Assembly: GCF_020618775.1 (NCBI RefSeq)
Contig: NZ_JAESVB010000002.1
Location: 558,001-622,000 of the forward strand
Length of the DNA stretch: 64,000 nt
Direction of reading: 5' to 3'
Source: Acidisoma silvae
GTDB taxonomy: Bacteria > Pseudomonadota > Alphaproteobacteria > Acetobacterales > Acetobacteraceae
Within the stretch, counting starts at the first letter, position 1. Each line of letters starts with the position of its first letter. The notes beneath the pieces were generated by a model that searched no databases, had not been told where the DNA came from, and was given only the letters and a program-made list of their open reading frames with translations. A program made the position numbers and the translations under genes. Shown here piece by piece: positions 46,216 through 57,795 of the stretch.

Positions 46216-47913
46216 TTAGTGGAAGCGGGGAGCAGGCGTCAAGGATGGCGCGTCCATCGCAGGGCCATGCATGACAACGCGGTCACGCCCGGCATTCTTG
46301 GCCTCGTAGAGCCGCTCATCCGCCAATGCCATGACTTCCGTGGGGTTGGCCCCTTCCGCCGACTGGGCAATGCCGATGCTCAAAGTCACCTGAAGGCGCG
46401 GATGGATGCGCGACCAATCCCAATTCCGCATGACCTGGCAGATGCGATGGCATGTGCGTGCCGACATGACGGTATCGGCTCCTTCCGCCAGCAGCACGAA
46501 TTCCTCGCCGCCATAGCGGAACAGCCGGTCCTGCCCGCGTGTGGCGACTTTCAGTAGAGTCGCCACCTGCCTCAAAACTTCGTCACCGACAGCGTGAGAG
46601 AGGCTGTCATTGACCTGCTTGAAATGATCGAGGTCGATCATCGCGATGGCATAGGCGCCTGAGATCTGACTGCCGACCGCAAGCAGCGCGCGTTCCAGCC
46701 CACGGCGATTGGGCAGGCCCGTCAGCACATCCTCCATGCTGGCGCTCATCAGTACCGCCGCTTCCTGGGCCAGCGCGCGGTTCATTTCCTCAAGCCCATC
46801 GGCGCGGGATTGCTCGGCTTCCACGCGGGCCTGCAAATGCCGGGTCTCATACTGGATGGCCGCGACACGTGAGCGGATCAGCGCGGTTTCCGTATGCTTG
46901 CGCACGTAGCGGGCATGAAATTCACGATGCCACGTCAAAGCCGCCGCAAAATCCCCAGCCGCCGCGCAGGCTTCGGACAGGCGCTCGCAAACCGGCACAC
47001 CAATCTCGAAATCGGAGATCTCGGCGGTCAGGGTCGCGCATTCCGTCAGCGTCCGCGCCGCTTCCGGCAGCGTTTCCGCCGCCATTTCCAGCTTGCCGCG
47101 CGCATAGAGGTAATAGATGCGCGAGCGCGTGCCGGCACCGCCTTCGATCAGATCCCATTCCGCAAGAATATCGGCGGCGGCCGTCAATTCGCCGGCCAGG
47201 AGCTGGTATTCGGTGAGCGAGCAGATCACCAGGCGCGCGGCCCAGGCGTCGCCGCTCTCCCGCGTCAGCTGAAGCGCCTCCTCGGCCAGACCGATGATCC
47301 GGCCGAGGGCAACCGCCTCGGCATTCTGCCTCCAGATCAAGGCTTCGATATCGCCGAGATTGATCAGCCAGCGGGCGAGATCGACCGGCTGGTCAATACC
47401 GCGCGCCATGGCGACGGCGCGGCTTGCGAATTCCTGCGCGCGGTCAAGCTGCCCCAGCATCCAGAAAACGACGCCCACCACATTCAGCGCGAAGCAGATC
47501 AGGCGCTGTTCCTGTGCGGTTTCCGCCAGTTCCAGCGCCTGCATCGCCTCATCCAGCGCTTCGTTCGGAGAACCGACCTCGATCAGCAGCCAGGCATAAA
47601 TGGCGCGGGACCAGGATTCCCGCGGCCGGTCACCGAGCGCCGTGTAGAAATCACGGGCCGAGAGAACATGCAGCAGCCCTTCCTCATAATAGCCCTGCAT
47701 GAAGCAGTACCAGCTGAGATGGGTCGCCGCACTGGCCCGCAGCAGCGGATCATCCGCCGCTAAGGCCTCTTCATGAACCTGCTGCGCCAGCGCAAGCGCG
47801 GCCTCGACTCTGCCCGTGCAGGAGAGATCCCAGGCCAGAGCCAAGCCCGGGACCATCGGCGCGAAAGGCGCAATCACCGCTTGGGCGAAGGGCGAATCGC
47901 TTTGTTCCGTCAT
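46216..47913 (-). CDS. TPR-like sensor diguanylate cyclase (GGDEF)
   Basis: A 565-aa soluble protein. Residues about 20-370 are helical TPR-like repeats (e.g. LALAQQVHEEALAADDPLLR, YYEEGLLHVLSARDFYTALG), and residues about 395-550 form a GGDEF domain: DVLTGLPNRRGLERAL, then GGEEF at 468-472. The inhibitory RxxD (RGQD) lies exactly five residues before GGEEF, so product feedback by c-di-GMP is likely. With no transmembrane helix it probably senses cytosolic ligands or a partner through the repeats. Confidence 0.92.
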   Translation of the reverse strand: MTEQSDSPFAQAVIAPFAPMVPGLALAWDLSCTGRVEAALALAQQVHEEALAADDPLLRASAATHLSWYCFMQGYYEEGLLHVLSARDFYTALGDRPRESWSRAIYAWLLIEVGSPNEALDEAMQALELAETAQEQRLICFALNVVGVVFWMLGQLDRAQEFASRAVAMARGIDQPVDLARWLINLGDIEALIWRQNAEAVALGRIIGLAEEALQLTRESGDAWAARLVICSLTEYQLLAGELTAAADILAEWDLIEGGAGTRSRIYYLYARGKLEMAAETLPEAARTLTECATLTAEISDFEIGVPVCERLSEACAAAGDFAAALTWHREFHARYVRKHTETALIRSRVAAIQYETRHLQARVEAEQSRADGLEEMNRALAQEAAVLMSASMEDVLTGLPNRRGLERALLAVGSQISGAYAIAMIDLDHFKQVNDSLSHAVGDEVLRQVATLLKVATRGQDRLFRYGGEEFVLLAEGADTVMSARTCHRICQVMRNWDWSRIHPRLQVTLSIGIAQSAEGANPTEVMALADERLYEAKNAGRDRVVMHGPAMDAPSLTPAPRFH

Positions 47914-47937
47914 CGAGAGCCGTATCCGCCCGCAGGC

Positions 47938-48483
47938 TTAGAACGGGATCTCATCGTCCAGGTCGCCGCCACGGCCCGGGCCGCTGTCCCAGCCACCGCC
48001 GCCACCGCTACCGCCGGAAGCCGGGGCACGGCTGCCGCCGCTCGCAGGCCGCTCGCCGCCGCGGCTGGCGCCGCCGAAGCTGCTGCCACCGCTGGCGCGT
48101 TCACCACCACCCGCGCCCATGCCGCCGCCTTCGGCGCGGTCAAGCAGCACCATCTCGGCGCCGATGCGGCCCAGCAGAACCTCGGTCGTATAACGGTCCG
48201 CGCCGGACTGGTCGGTCCATTTCCGGGTCTGGAGCTTGCCTTCGACATAGACCTTGCTGCCCTTGCGCAGATAACGCTCCGCGACATCGGCCAGCCGGTC
48301 ATTCATGATGACGACGCTGTGCCACTCGGTCCGCTCCTGCCGCTCGCCGCTGGCCTTGTCATTCCAGCTTTCCGAGGTCGCGATGCGCAGGTTCACGATC
48401 TTCATGCCGGTCTGGGTATTGCGGACCTCCGGGTCTTTGCCCAGGTTCCCGATCAGGGTCACTTTGTTGACGCTACCCGCCAT
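47938..48483 (-). CDS. ssb: Single-stranded DNA-binding protein
   Basis: A 181-aa SSB: an N-terminal OB fold ([20 protein letters not shown], then [20 protein letters not shown]), a long Gly/Ser-rich linker (residues about 115-170), and the acidic C-terminal tip DLDDEIPF that recruits repair and replication proteins. It is divergent from uvrA across 317 bp, the pairing seen in many proteobacteria, where both can be under LexA control. Confidence 0.95.
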   Translation of the reverse strand: MAGSVNKVTLIGNLGKDPEVRNTQTGMKIVNLRIATSESWNDKASGERQERTEWHSVVIMNDRLADVAERYLRKGSKVYVEGKLQTRKWTDQSGADRYTTEVLLGRIGAEMVLLDRAEGGGMGAGGGERASGGSSFGGASRGGERPASGGSRAPASGGSGGGGGWDSGPGRGGDLDDEIPF

Positions 48484-48772
48484 GTTTTCAGTCTCCAGTC
48501 GGCCGTAAAACGTAAAAATTCAGGTTATCCGATATCGCCGATCCCAGCCAGATCGCCAGTAAAATCGACAGACGTCATTCCATAATCGGAACGCTTGCAG
48601 TCTGGCACCATTCTCGGGCAAGGCGCTTTACTTTTTTCAGTCCATCCCCAATCTGCATCTGGCTCTTGGCCCTGTCCTGCCGTCCTTGGCTGAGACAGGC
48701 TCATGACAAGCTTGCATGATTGGGCGCTATGCGGGCACGGACGCTCGACGCGGCGCCGCAAAGCTTGTACGT

Positions 48773-48787
48773 GAACAAGACACGAAC
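48773..48787. promoter_or_regulatory. LexA box (alphaproteobacterial type) upstream of uvrA
   Basis: GAAC-AAGACAC-GAAC fits the alphaproteobacterial LexA consensus GAAC-N7-GAAC exactly. It sits 13 bp before the chosen uvrA ATG, in the 317-bp ssb/uvrA intergenic region; the rest of that region shows nothing else clear to me. Its place rules out the longer uvrA start. Confidence 0.8.
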
Positions 48788-48800
48788 ATCAATTCGGGAT

Positions 48801-51764
<2,964 letters not shown>

Positions 51765-51853
51765 TCCGGCTGCCCCGATGACAGTTATCGCCCGGCAGGC
51801 GCTGGCGCCGACCGAATAGGAATGGTCTGATCCCGCAACCATAGGAGGCTGCG

Positions 51854-52555
51854 ATGTCACTCATTCCCTATCAGCGCGCACTCATCATCGGGGTCGGACC
51901 CGGCATCAGTGCCTCGGTTGCGCGGCAATTATCGGCCGCCGGCGTTGCCGTGGCACTGGCCGCCCGCAATATCGAAAAACTCTCGGGCCTTGCGGCCGAG
52001 ACGCGCGCCAAAACCTTCGCGGTGGACGCGACCGACCCGGCGGCGGTCGCTGGCCTTTTCACGGAAGTCGATGCGGCAATCGGCGTGCCGGATGTGGTGA
52101 TCTACAATGCCAGTGCGCGCGTGCGCGGCCCGCTGGCGGAACTGGACCCCGCTGCCGTGCAGCAGGTTCTTCAGGTCTCGACCTTCGGGGCATTCCTCGC
52201 CGTGCAGCAGGCGGCGCGGCGCATGGTGCCGGCGAAGCACGGCGCCATCCTGCTGACCGGCGCTTCCGCCGGCCTCAAGGGCTTTCCGCTCTCGGCGCCT
52301 TTCGCCATGGGCAAGTTCGCACTGCGCGGCCTGGCGCAAAGCGCCGCGCGCGAACTCGGTCCGCAGGGCATCCATGTCGCCCATTTCAATATCGACGGCG
52401 GCGTGCGCAGCGCCACGCGGCCGGACCCGGCAGACCGGCCCGACAGCACGCTGGACCCCGATGCTGTGGCCCAGACCTATCTCGATATCCTGCGCCAGCC
52501 GCGCAGCGCCTGGTCGCTGGAGGTTGAACTGCGGCCCTGGGTTGAGACTTTCTAG
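51854..52555 (+). CDS. Divergent SDR-family protein lacking the catalytic tyrosine
   Basis: A 233-aa Rossmann-fold protein with LIIGVGPGISASVARQL as the cofactor motif, IYNASARVRGP in place of the NNAG motif, and a Ser in LLTGASAGLKG. The active site, normally Tyr-x3-Lys, reads FAMGKFALR with Phe150 and Lys154, so the hydroxyl that donates the proton is absent. The loss suggests a non-catalytic or altered reaction. GGAGG precedes the ATG. It ends 61 bp before the TetR gene; a functional link is possible. Confidence 0.87.
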   Translation: MSLIPYQRALIIGVGPGISASVARQLSAAGVAVALAARNIEKLSGLAAETRAKTFAVDATDPAAVAGLFTEVDAAIGVPDVVIYNASARVRGPLAELDPAAVQQVLQVSTFGAFLAVQQAARRMVPAKHGAILLTGASAGLKGFPLSAPFAMGKFALRGLAQSAARELGPQGIHVAHFNIDGGVRSATRPDPADRPDSTLDPDAVAQTYLDILRQPRSAWSLEVELRPWVETF

Positions 52556-52585
52556 ACCTTCACTCCCGCCGCCACTGATGATGGA

Positions 52586-52619
52586 CATTCATTCTAGAAT
52601 ATGCATTCTAGAATGAATG
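52586..52619. promoter_or_regulatory. 34-bp palindromic operator covering the TetR start codon
   Basis: Two perfect 15-bp arms, CATTCATTCTAGAAT and its complement, surround ATGC. Each arm contains its own 10-bp palindrome, ATTCTAGAAT, giving two nested half-sites. The last three bases of the right arm are the ATG of the TetR gene, so binding would block both promoter and translation-start DNA. It is strongly AT-rich against the genome. Confidence 0.8.
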
Positions 52620-53234
52620 GTCAGAACAGCACGCTTTTCAACAGAGCATTTTATCGACGCGGCGATCGCCCTTGTGGCCGCCGGTGGCCCCGGGGCCGCC
52701 ACCATGCAGGCGGTCGCGCGGCATGTCGGCGCGCCGACCGGGTCGATCTATCATCGCTTCGAATCGCGCTCGGCGATTTTCGCGGCCGCCTGGAATCAAA
52801 GCTACGACACATTAGTCGGCGCTTTGGCACCCCTTCTGCTGGCTGGTCGTCCCCGGGAGGCCGCATTGGCGCTTCTGCCCTGGGCCAGTGAGGATCGCGA
52901 CCGCGCCCGTTTCCTGCTGCTGCACGAACCTGTCTCTCTGTTTGAGGACGCACCGCCACCCGAGCCGCTGCGGCAGGAGATGGAGCGTCTGGAAAGCGGG
53001 ATGGACCAGGCCTTTCGCGCCTGCATTGCCCGGACAGGCGATGGCGCCATCCGAGAAGAAGACCTGGCGCGCGCCAAATTCCTGATCTTCGACGCGCCCA
53101 TCGCCATTCTCCGCCCACATCTGCTGGCAGGCAGCGCCTTTCCACCCTTTGTCGGACAGATGATCGCGGAACTCCATGCCGGCGTGCCTATCGCAAGAAC
53201 AGGCCGAGGCGCCGACGATACGCAGGCCGCCTGA
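52617..53234 (+). CDS. TetR-family transcriptional regulator
   Basis: A 205-aa regulator with helix-turn-helix MQAVARHVGAPTGSIYHRF (residues about 28-47), the TetR core. The ligand domain is alanine/leucine-rich without recognisable ligand signature. Its ATG is the end of a 34-bp palindrome, implying autorepression and probably leaderless or poorly led translation, as no ribosome binding site is seen. The methionine aminopeptidase gene begins 3 nt after its stop, so both share control. Confidence 0.9.
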   Translation: MVRTARFSTEHFIDAAIALVAAGGPGAATMQAVARHVGAPTGSIYHRFESRSAIFAAAWNQSYDTLVGALAPLLLAGRPREAALALLPWASEDRDRARFLLLHEPVSLFEDAPPPEPLRQEMERLESGMDQAFRACIARTGDGAIREEDLARAKFLIFDAPIAILRPHLLAGSAFPPFVGQMIAELHAGVPIARTGRGADDTQAA

Positions 53235-53237
53235 ACC

Positions 53238-54038
53238 ATGTCCGAATCCCGCGCGCAGCGCCCCATCCCATTGCATAACGCCGATGATTTCGCTGCCATG
53301 CGCAGAGCCGGACAGCTTGCCGCCGCGACGCTGGACATGGTTACGGCGCATGTCGGCAGCGGCATCACCACCGCCGCGCTCGATTATTTGTGTCATCAAT
53401 TCATTTTGGACCATGGCGCCATCCCGGCGTCCTTAGGCTATCGCGGCTATGCCCATGCAACCTGCATTTCCGTGAACCATGTCGTCTGTCACGGCATCCC
53501 CGGCAATCGGACTTTGGTCGAAGGCGATATTCTCAACATCGACCTCGCCGTCATCCTCGACGGATGGCATGGCGACAGCAGCCGCATGTATGGCGTCGGC
53601 AAAATCAGCATGCGCGCGGCGCGGCTGGTCGATACCGCCTATGACGCCATGATGCGCGGCATCGCCGCGATACGTCCTGGCGCGACGCTCGGCGATATCG
53701 GCTTCGCCATGCAGCAGCATGCCGAGGCTGCGCGGTTCAGCGTGGTGCGGGATTTTTGCGGCCACGGCTTGGGACGCGTCTATCATGACGCGCCGGACGT
53801 GCTGAATTACGGGGAGCGCGGCAAAGGCACCGTGCTGCGCCCCGGCATGTTTCTGACCGTGGAACCGATGATCAATGCCGGCCGGGCCGAGGTGAAGGTG
53901 CTGAGCGACGGTTGGACTGCGGTTACCCGCGACCGCAGCCTGTCCGCGCAGTTCGAGCACAGTGTCGGCGTCACGGAGACCGGCTACGAAATCTTCACGC
54001 TGTCGCCTGCGGGATTCACGAAACCGCCCTACGCCTGA
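53238..54038 (+). CDS. map: Methionine aminopeptidase type I
   Basis: A 266-aa Map that removes the initiator Met from nascent proteins. Ligand residues can be placed: His85 in VVCHGIP, Asp102 in LNIDLAV, Asp113 in WHGDSS, His in FCGHGLGRVYHDAP, Glu in TVEPMIN and Glu in SAQFEHSVGV. Map is normally a housekeeping gene beside rpsB; this copy sits 3 nt behind a TetR gene, so it may be an extra, regulated copy. Confidence 0.93.
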   Translation: MSESRAQRPIPLHNADDFAAMRRAGQLAAATLDMVTAHVGSGITTAALDYLCHQFILDHGAIPASLGYRGYAHATCISVNHVVCHGIPGNRTLVEGDILNIDLAVILDGWHGDSSRMYGVGKISMRAARLVDTAYDAMMRGIAAIRPGATLGDIGFAMQQHAEAARFSVVRDFCGHGLGRVYHDAPDVLNYGERGKGTVLRPGMFLTVEPMINAGRAEVKVLSDGWTAVTRDRSLSAQFEHSVGVTETGYEIFTLSPAGFTKPPYA

Positions 54039-54044
54039 AACCTG

Positions 54045-54410
54045 CTAAAACGGCGTCTCGGCGACATGCCACAGCACGCCGGACGGGTCGGTGATGAAGC
54101 CGACCTTCATCCCCCAGGGCTGGATCGCCGGGGCCTGCGGCGGCTTGACCGCGAAATCGATCATCAGCGCATTGATGTCGAGTTCATCCCAAAAGCTTTC
54201 GACATCGCGCACCAGCAATTGGACCATGAAGTTCTCGGCCAGCGCCGGCTCGTGGAAATCCTGGAGAATGAAACTGAAACTGCCCATCTTGAGCATGGCG
54301 ACCGGTGGCTCCTCCCAGGTCAGCCGGAAGCCCAGCGCCTGATAGAAGCGCTTGGACAGCGCGAAATCCTTGGCCGGCACAAAAGGCCGCAGCGCCAGAA
54401 CCTGATCCAT
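54045..54410 (-). CDS. VOC family protein
   Basis: A 121-aa glyoxalase-fold protein: VLALRPFVPAKDFALSKRFY, ALGFRLTWEEPP, SFILQDFHEPALAENFMVQL and AIQPWGMKVGFITDPSGVLW. The final metal-ligand region is degenerate (DPSGVLWH). The start at 54410 (MDQVLALRPF) is preferred over 54431. It is convergent with map, 6 bp away, and divergent from the Hsp70-like gene. Confidence 0.8.
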   Translation of the reverse strand: MDQVLALRPFVPAKDFALSKRFYQALGFRLTWEEPPVAMLKMGSFSFILQDFHEPALAENFMVQLLVRDVESFWDELDINALMIDFAVKPPQAPAIQPWGMKVGFITDPSGVLWHVAETPF

Positions 54411-54567
54411 GTTCAGTCCACTCCCGCGCATCGCAATACGCCGCTTCTACCGCGCCGGAAGGCAGGCCGCCACCGTCGCGCATAGGCGGTTCCGGCCGAT
54501 AGGGCTTGCCATCCGCCGCCGAGCGCGGTTGAACCGCCGCCCTTTGACTGACCGGGACCAGGCGCGG

Positions 54568-55848
54568 ATGACACAGCTGATCGGCATCGACTTCGGCACC
54601 ACCAATAGCGTGCTGGCAAAGCTTGAGACCGATGGCAGCGTCACCACAACGCGCTATGCGGTCGGTAGCCGCGAGGTCGACACCTTCCGCACCGTGCTGT
54701 GCTTCTGGAACGAGCATGAGAAAGGTCGCAGCAGGCTCTGCCATGCCGCCGGCCCCTATGCGGTGGAAAACTACCTAAACGACCCCACGGACAGCCGCCT
54801 CATCATGTCGATGAAGACCTATCTGGCGCAGCACAGTTTTTCGCGGACCAATATCTTCGGCAAGATTTTCACGCTGGAAGACATGATCGCGAGCTTCCTG
54901 GACGGGCTGTTTCAGGGCGAAAAGCCGGAAGCCCATATCGTCGCCGGCCGCCCCGTGCGCTTCGCGGGAGACCTTGCCGATGACGCCTTCGGGGAAAGCC
55001 GCCTGCGCGCGTCCTTCGCCCAGGCCGGCTATCCGCAGATCGACGTGGCGTTGGAGCCCGAGGCTGCCGGCTATCGCTTCGCCCGCACGCTCACTGAACC
55101 CGCGACCGTGCTGGTCGGCGATTTCGGCGGCGGCACCAGCGATTTCTCGGTCATCCGCTTCGACCCCCGCAACAGCCGGGGCGTCAAGCCGCTCGGCTAT
55201 TCTGGCGTCGGCATCGCGGGCGATACCTTCGACTATCGCATCATCGACAATGTCGTCTCGCCATTGCTCGGCAAGGGCGACACCTACTCGGTCATGGGTA
55301 CGGATCTGCCGGTGCCGCCGGAATATTTCTCCGGCTTCGCGCGCTGGCACCGGCTGTCGCTGATGAAGGCGCCGCGCACCCTGCGCGCCATCGAGGAAGT
55401 GGCCGCCGCCAGCCATAATCCGGACAAGCTGCGCATGCTGGTCCGACTGATCGAGGATGAACTCGGCTATCAGCTCTATCAGACCGTCAGCGCCGTAAAG
55501 GCGGAACTGTCGCGCTCGGAGACGGCGACCCTGCGCTTCGCCCATGGCGATCTGGCGATCGAGCGCACCATTGCGCGGCATGAATTCGAAGCCTGGATCG
55601 CCCCGGACCTCGCCCGCATGTCGGCCTCGGTCGATCAGGCGCTGGCCGCCGCCGGATTGCGGCCGGATGAAATCGACCGCGTCTTTCTGACCGGCGGCAC
55701 CTCCTTCGTGCCTGCCGTGCGCGGCTTGTTCGAAACCCGTTTCGGCGCGGAACGTGTATCGGGCGGCGGCGAATTCGTCTCCGTCGCCGAAGGCCTGGCA
55801 CTCATCGGCCGCGACAGGGCGGAGAATGGCCTGCTCGCTTTGGCCTAA
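54568..55848 (+). CDS. yegD: Hsp70-family chaperone-like protein, YegD type
   Basis: A 426-aa protein with the actin-like ATPase of Hsp70 but no normal C-terminal substrate-binding domain. Phosphate loops IGIDFGTTNSVLAKLETDG and VLVGDFGGGTSDFSVIRFD are present, and VFLTGGTSFVPAVRGLFETR is the adenosine loop. Length and the inserted segment after residue 40 (CFWNEHEKGRSRLC) match YegD. Role unclear; no DnaJ or GrpE neighbour. A longer reading frame upstream has no homology. Confidence 0.85.
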   Translation: MTQLIGIDFGTTNSVLAKLETDGSVTTTRYAVGSREVDTFRTVLCFWNEHEKGRSRLCHAAGPYAVENYLNDPTDSRLIMSMKTYLAQHSFSRTNIFGKIFTLEDMIASFLDGLFQGEKPEAHIVAGRPVRFAGDLADDAFGESRLRASFAQAGYPQIDVALEPEAAGYRFARTLTEPATVLVGDFGGGTSDFSVIRFDPRNSRGVKPLGYSGVGIAGDTFDYRIIDNVVSPLLGKGDTYSVMGTDLPVPPEYFSGFARWHRLSLMKAPRTLRAIEEVAAASHNPDKLRMLVRLIEDELGYQLYQTVSAVKAELSRSETATLRFAHGDLAIERTIARHEFEAWIAPDLARMSASVDQALAAAGLRPDEIDRVFLTGGTSFVPAVRGLFETRFGAERVSGGGEFVSVAEGLALIGRDRAENGLLALA

Positions 55849-55953
55849 AGACCAGCGCGACAGCGCCAGATAAACCTTCCTTAATACGGCGTTGCGTTGT
55901 TTAGCGCCGAGCCAGGACGTAGCTTGCGGCAGCAGCTTGCACAGGAGTTTTGC

Positions 55954-56397
55954 ATGTCCCTGACCCGCTTCTCAAAACGTCTCAGCGCCCCGGCAGCCCT
56001 GGCCGCAGCCGCCCTGATCGGCCTGACCGGCGTTGCCTCCGCGCAGAGCGCCTGTGGCGTTCCGCCCTCGGGCCTTGTGCGGCTCTGGGCCGGCATCGGC
56101 TGCCAGGGGCAGTCGGTCGATTTCGCGACCAACGGCACGGTTGCCAATTTCCCGGCCTATTCTGTCTCAAATGGCACCGGGCAGTGGATCGCGCTGTCCG
56201 ATACGCCGGACCCGACCCAGGCCAATCATACGCTGCTGATCCAGAACGGCTGCTATTATCCAGACCTCAGCCAGTTTCATTGGCAGAATGGCCAGTCCTG
56301 GGTCGGAAATATCCGCGCGATTGCGGTTCTGCCGCCGGGCGGCAGTCCCGATACCTATCCCTATGGCGGCCATAAGGTGATCGGCAAATGCAGCTGA
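55954..56397 (+). CDS. Hypothetical secreted cysteine-containing protein
   Basis: A 147-aa protein with a clear Sec signal peptide (basic MSLTRFSKRL, hydrophobic core, cleavage after VASA) and four cysteines in the mature part (about residues 34, 49, 105 and 146), enough for two disulfides. The mature chain is rich in Gly, Asn and Trp (YSVSNGTGQWIALSDTPD) and is probably a small beta domain. No family recognised. AGGAG precedes the ATG. It lies between the YegD gene and the YdcF-like gene on the same strand. Confidence 0.7.
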   Translation: MSLTRFSKRLSAPAALAAAALIGLTGVASAQSACGVPPSGLVRLWAGIGCQGQSVDFATNGTVANFPAYSVSNGTGQWIALSDTPDPTQANHTLLIQNGCYYPDLSQFHWQNGQSWVGNIRAIAVLPPGGSPDTYPYGGHKVIGKCS

Positions 56398-56484
56398 CCG
56401 CCCTGGCAGCACGCGCAGGTTGAGGCAAAGCCGCTGTTCATCTTCGTCCTCTCCAAGCTGGTCTGGCTGATCCTGGCGCCCAGC

Positions 56485-57234
56485 ATGCTGTTGTTGCTGC
56501 TGGCCTGCCTGGGCCTGCTGCTGGTCATTTTCCAGCGCAGGCGGGCCGGGGTCACCTGCCTGTCAGTGTCGCTCGCGACCCTTGCCGCCATTGCGTTTCT
56601 TCCCGTGGGGTCGTGGCTGCTGGCGCCCATCGAAAACCGCTTTCCCCAGCCGCAGGCACTGCCCGGCTCGGTGACGGGCATCATCGTTCTGGGCGGCGCG
56701 GTGGAAACCGCGATCTCCGCCGCGCACGGCATGCCCGCGCTGAATGCGGCCGCCGAACGGATGACGAGCTTCGTGACGCTCGCGCGCCGCTACCCCGGGG
56801 CGAAGCTGATCTTCACGGGCGGCAATGGCGAACTGGTCCATGCGGATCTGACTGAGGCCGACGTGGCGAAGCAGCTTTTCGACGGCCTAGGCCTCGCCGA
56901 TCGCGATGTCATCTACGAACACCGTTCGCGGACGACCTATGAAAACGTCCGTGATCTCAAGGTGCTGCTGAAGCCGCAGCCGGGCCAGACCTGGCTGCTC
57001 ATCTCCTCAGCCTGGCATATGCCGCGCGCCATGGGCCTGTTCCAGCACAGCCGATGGCCGGTCATTCCCTATCCCGTCGGCTATAAAACAGGTCCGGGCC
57101 TCGTCATGGCCTTGCGCGGCAGCTTTCCCGATCGGCTGGAACTGGTCGATCTCGCCGCGCATGAATGGATCGGACTGACCGCTTACTGGCTACTCGGCCG
57201 CACCTCGGCGCTCTTTCCTGCGCCGCAGGGCTGA
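56485..57234 (+). CDS. YdcF/ElyC-like DUF218 membrane protein
   Basis: A DUF218 protein of about 249 aa from the ATG at 56485: two N-terminal hydrophobic helices, then GIIVLGGAVETAISAAHG and IFTGGNGELVHADLTEADVA, then EHRSRTTYENVRDLKVLL and LLISSAWHMPRAMGLFQ, the family blocks. ElyC-type members act in envelope/peptidoglycan precursor homeostasis. Codons upstream in the same frame (KPLFIFVLSKLVWLILAPS) match the family N-terminus, but the only start codon there is CTG at 56434, placed eight bases after GAGG. Overlaps the convergent M23 gene by 52 nt. Confidence 0.87.
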   Translation: MLLLLLACLGLLLVIFQRRRAGVTCLSVSLATLAAIAFLPVGSWLLAPIENRFPQPQALPGSVTGIIVLGGAVETAISAAHGMPALNAAAERMTSFVTLARRYPGAKLIFTGGNGELVHADLTEADVAKQLFDGLGLADRDVIYEHRSRTTYENVRDLKVLLKPQPGQTWLLISSAWHMPRAMGLFQHSRWPVIPYPVGYKTGPGLVMALRGSFPDRLELVDLAAHEWIGLTAYWLLGRTSALFPAPQG

Positions 57235-57716
57235 ACGCCCAGGTAAGACGCCGGATCGACGCGTTTTCCGTCGATATGAATTTCAAAATACAGATGCGTG
57301 CCGAGCGTCAGCCCGGTGCGACCGATGCGGCCGATCCATTGTCCTGCCTTGAGGGTTTTGGCGCCATTCGCAATCGCGGGGGAAACCATGCCGAGATGCG
57401 CGTATAGCGACTGGAAGCCGGGATGCTGCACCAGAACCTCCAGCCCGCCCATGCCTTCCCGGTCTATGCGGATGATGTGCCCGGGCGCTACCGCCACCAC
57501 CTTCGCGCCCGCCGCAGCGCGCAGATCGGCGCCCCAATGATAGCGCCCGGCGACAGGCGCCTGCCGCAGAATGCGCGGACCGAAGGGCGAAGTAACACAA
57601 CCGGGCTGAACCGGAAGAATGAGTTCGGTTTGACCAACAGCCCCGGCCTGCGCGGTTTGGTAGCTCAGCATCATCGCCGCAACCGTCAGTAAAACGACAA
57701 CTCCTGTTTTATTCAT
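57183..57716 (-). CDS. M23-family (LytM) peptidase
   Basis: A 177-aa secreted protein. An N-terminal signal helix (VVVLLTVAAMMLSYQTAQAG) is followed by the LytM core: CVTSPFGPRILR, YHWGADLRAAAG (metal-ligand region), VEHPGF-like VQHPGFQSLYAHLGM and GTHLYFEIHIDGKRVDP. The first His ligand of the usual HxGxD is seen in HWGAD. The enzyme would cut peptidoglycan cross-links or regulate amidases in the periplasm. Start at ATG 57716; divergent from the OmpW gene. Confidence 0.87.
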   Translation of the reverse strand: MNKTGVVVLLTVAAMMLSYQTAQAGAVGQTELILPVQPGCVTSPFGPRILRQAPVAGRYHWGADLRAAAGAKVVAVAPGHIIRIDREGMGGLEVLVQHPGFQSLYAHLGMVSPAIANGAKTLKAGQWIGRIGRTGLTLGTHLYFEIHIDGKRVDPASYLGVQPCGAGKSAEVRPSSQ

Positions 57717-57795
57717 TCGCTTTTCGCCTAGGCGCGGAAACCGGTACGTTCTAAAAGCTAATTCCCCTGAACCGTTTTTTGACCCCAGAAAACAG

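Noticed and set aside
48720-48800. Longer UvrA start
   Set aside because: It would place the exact LexA box inside the coding region and has no conserved residues.
54409-54567. N-terminal extension of the YegD-like protein
   Set aside because: Arg-rich with no homology; it overlaps the divergent VOC gene start and the Hsp70 core begins at 54568.
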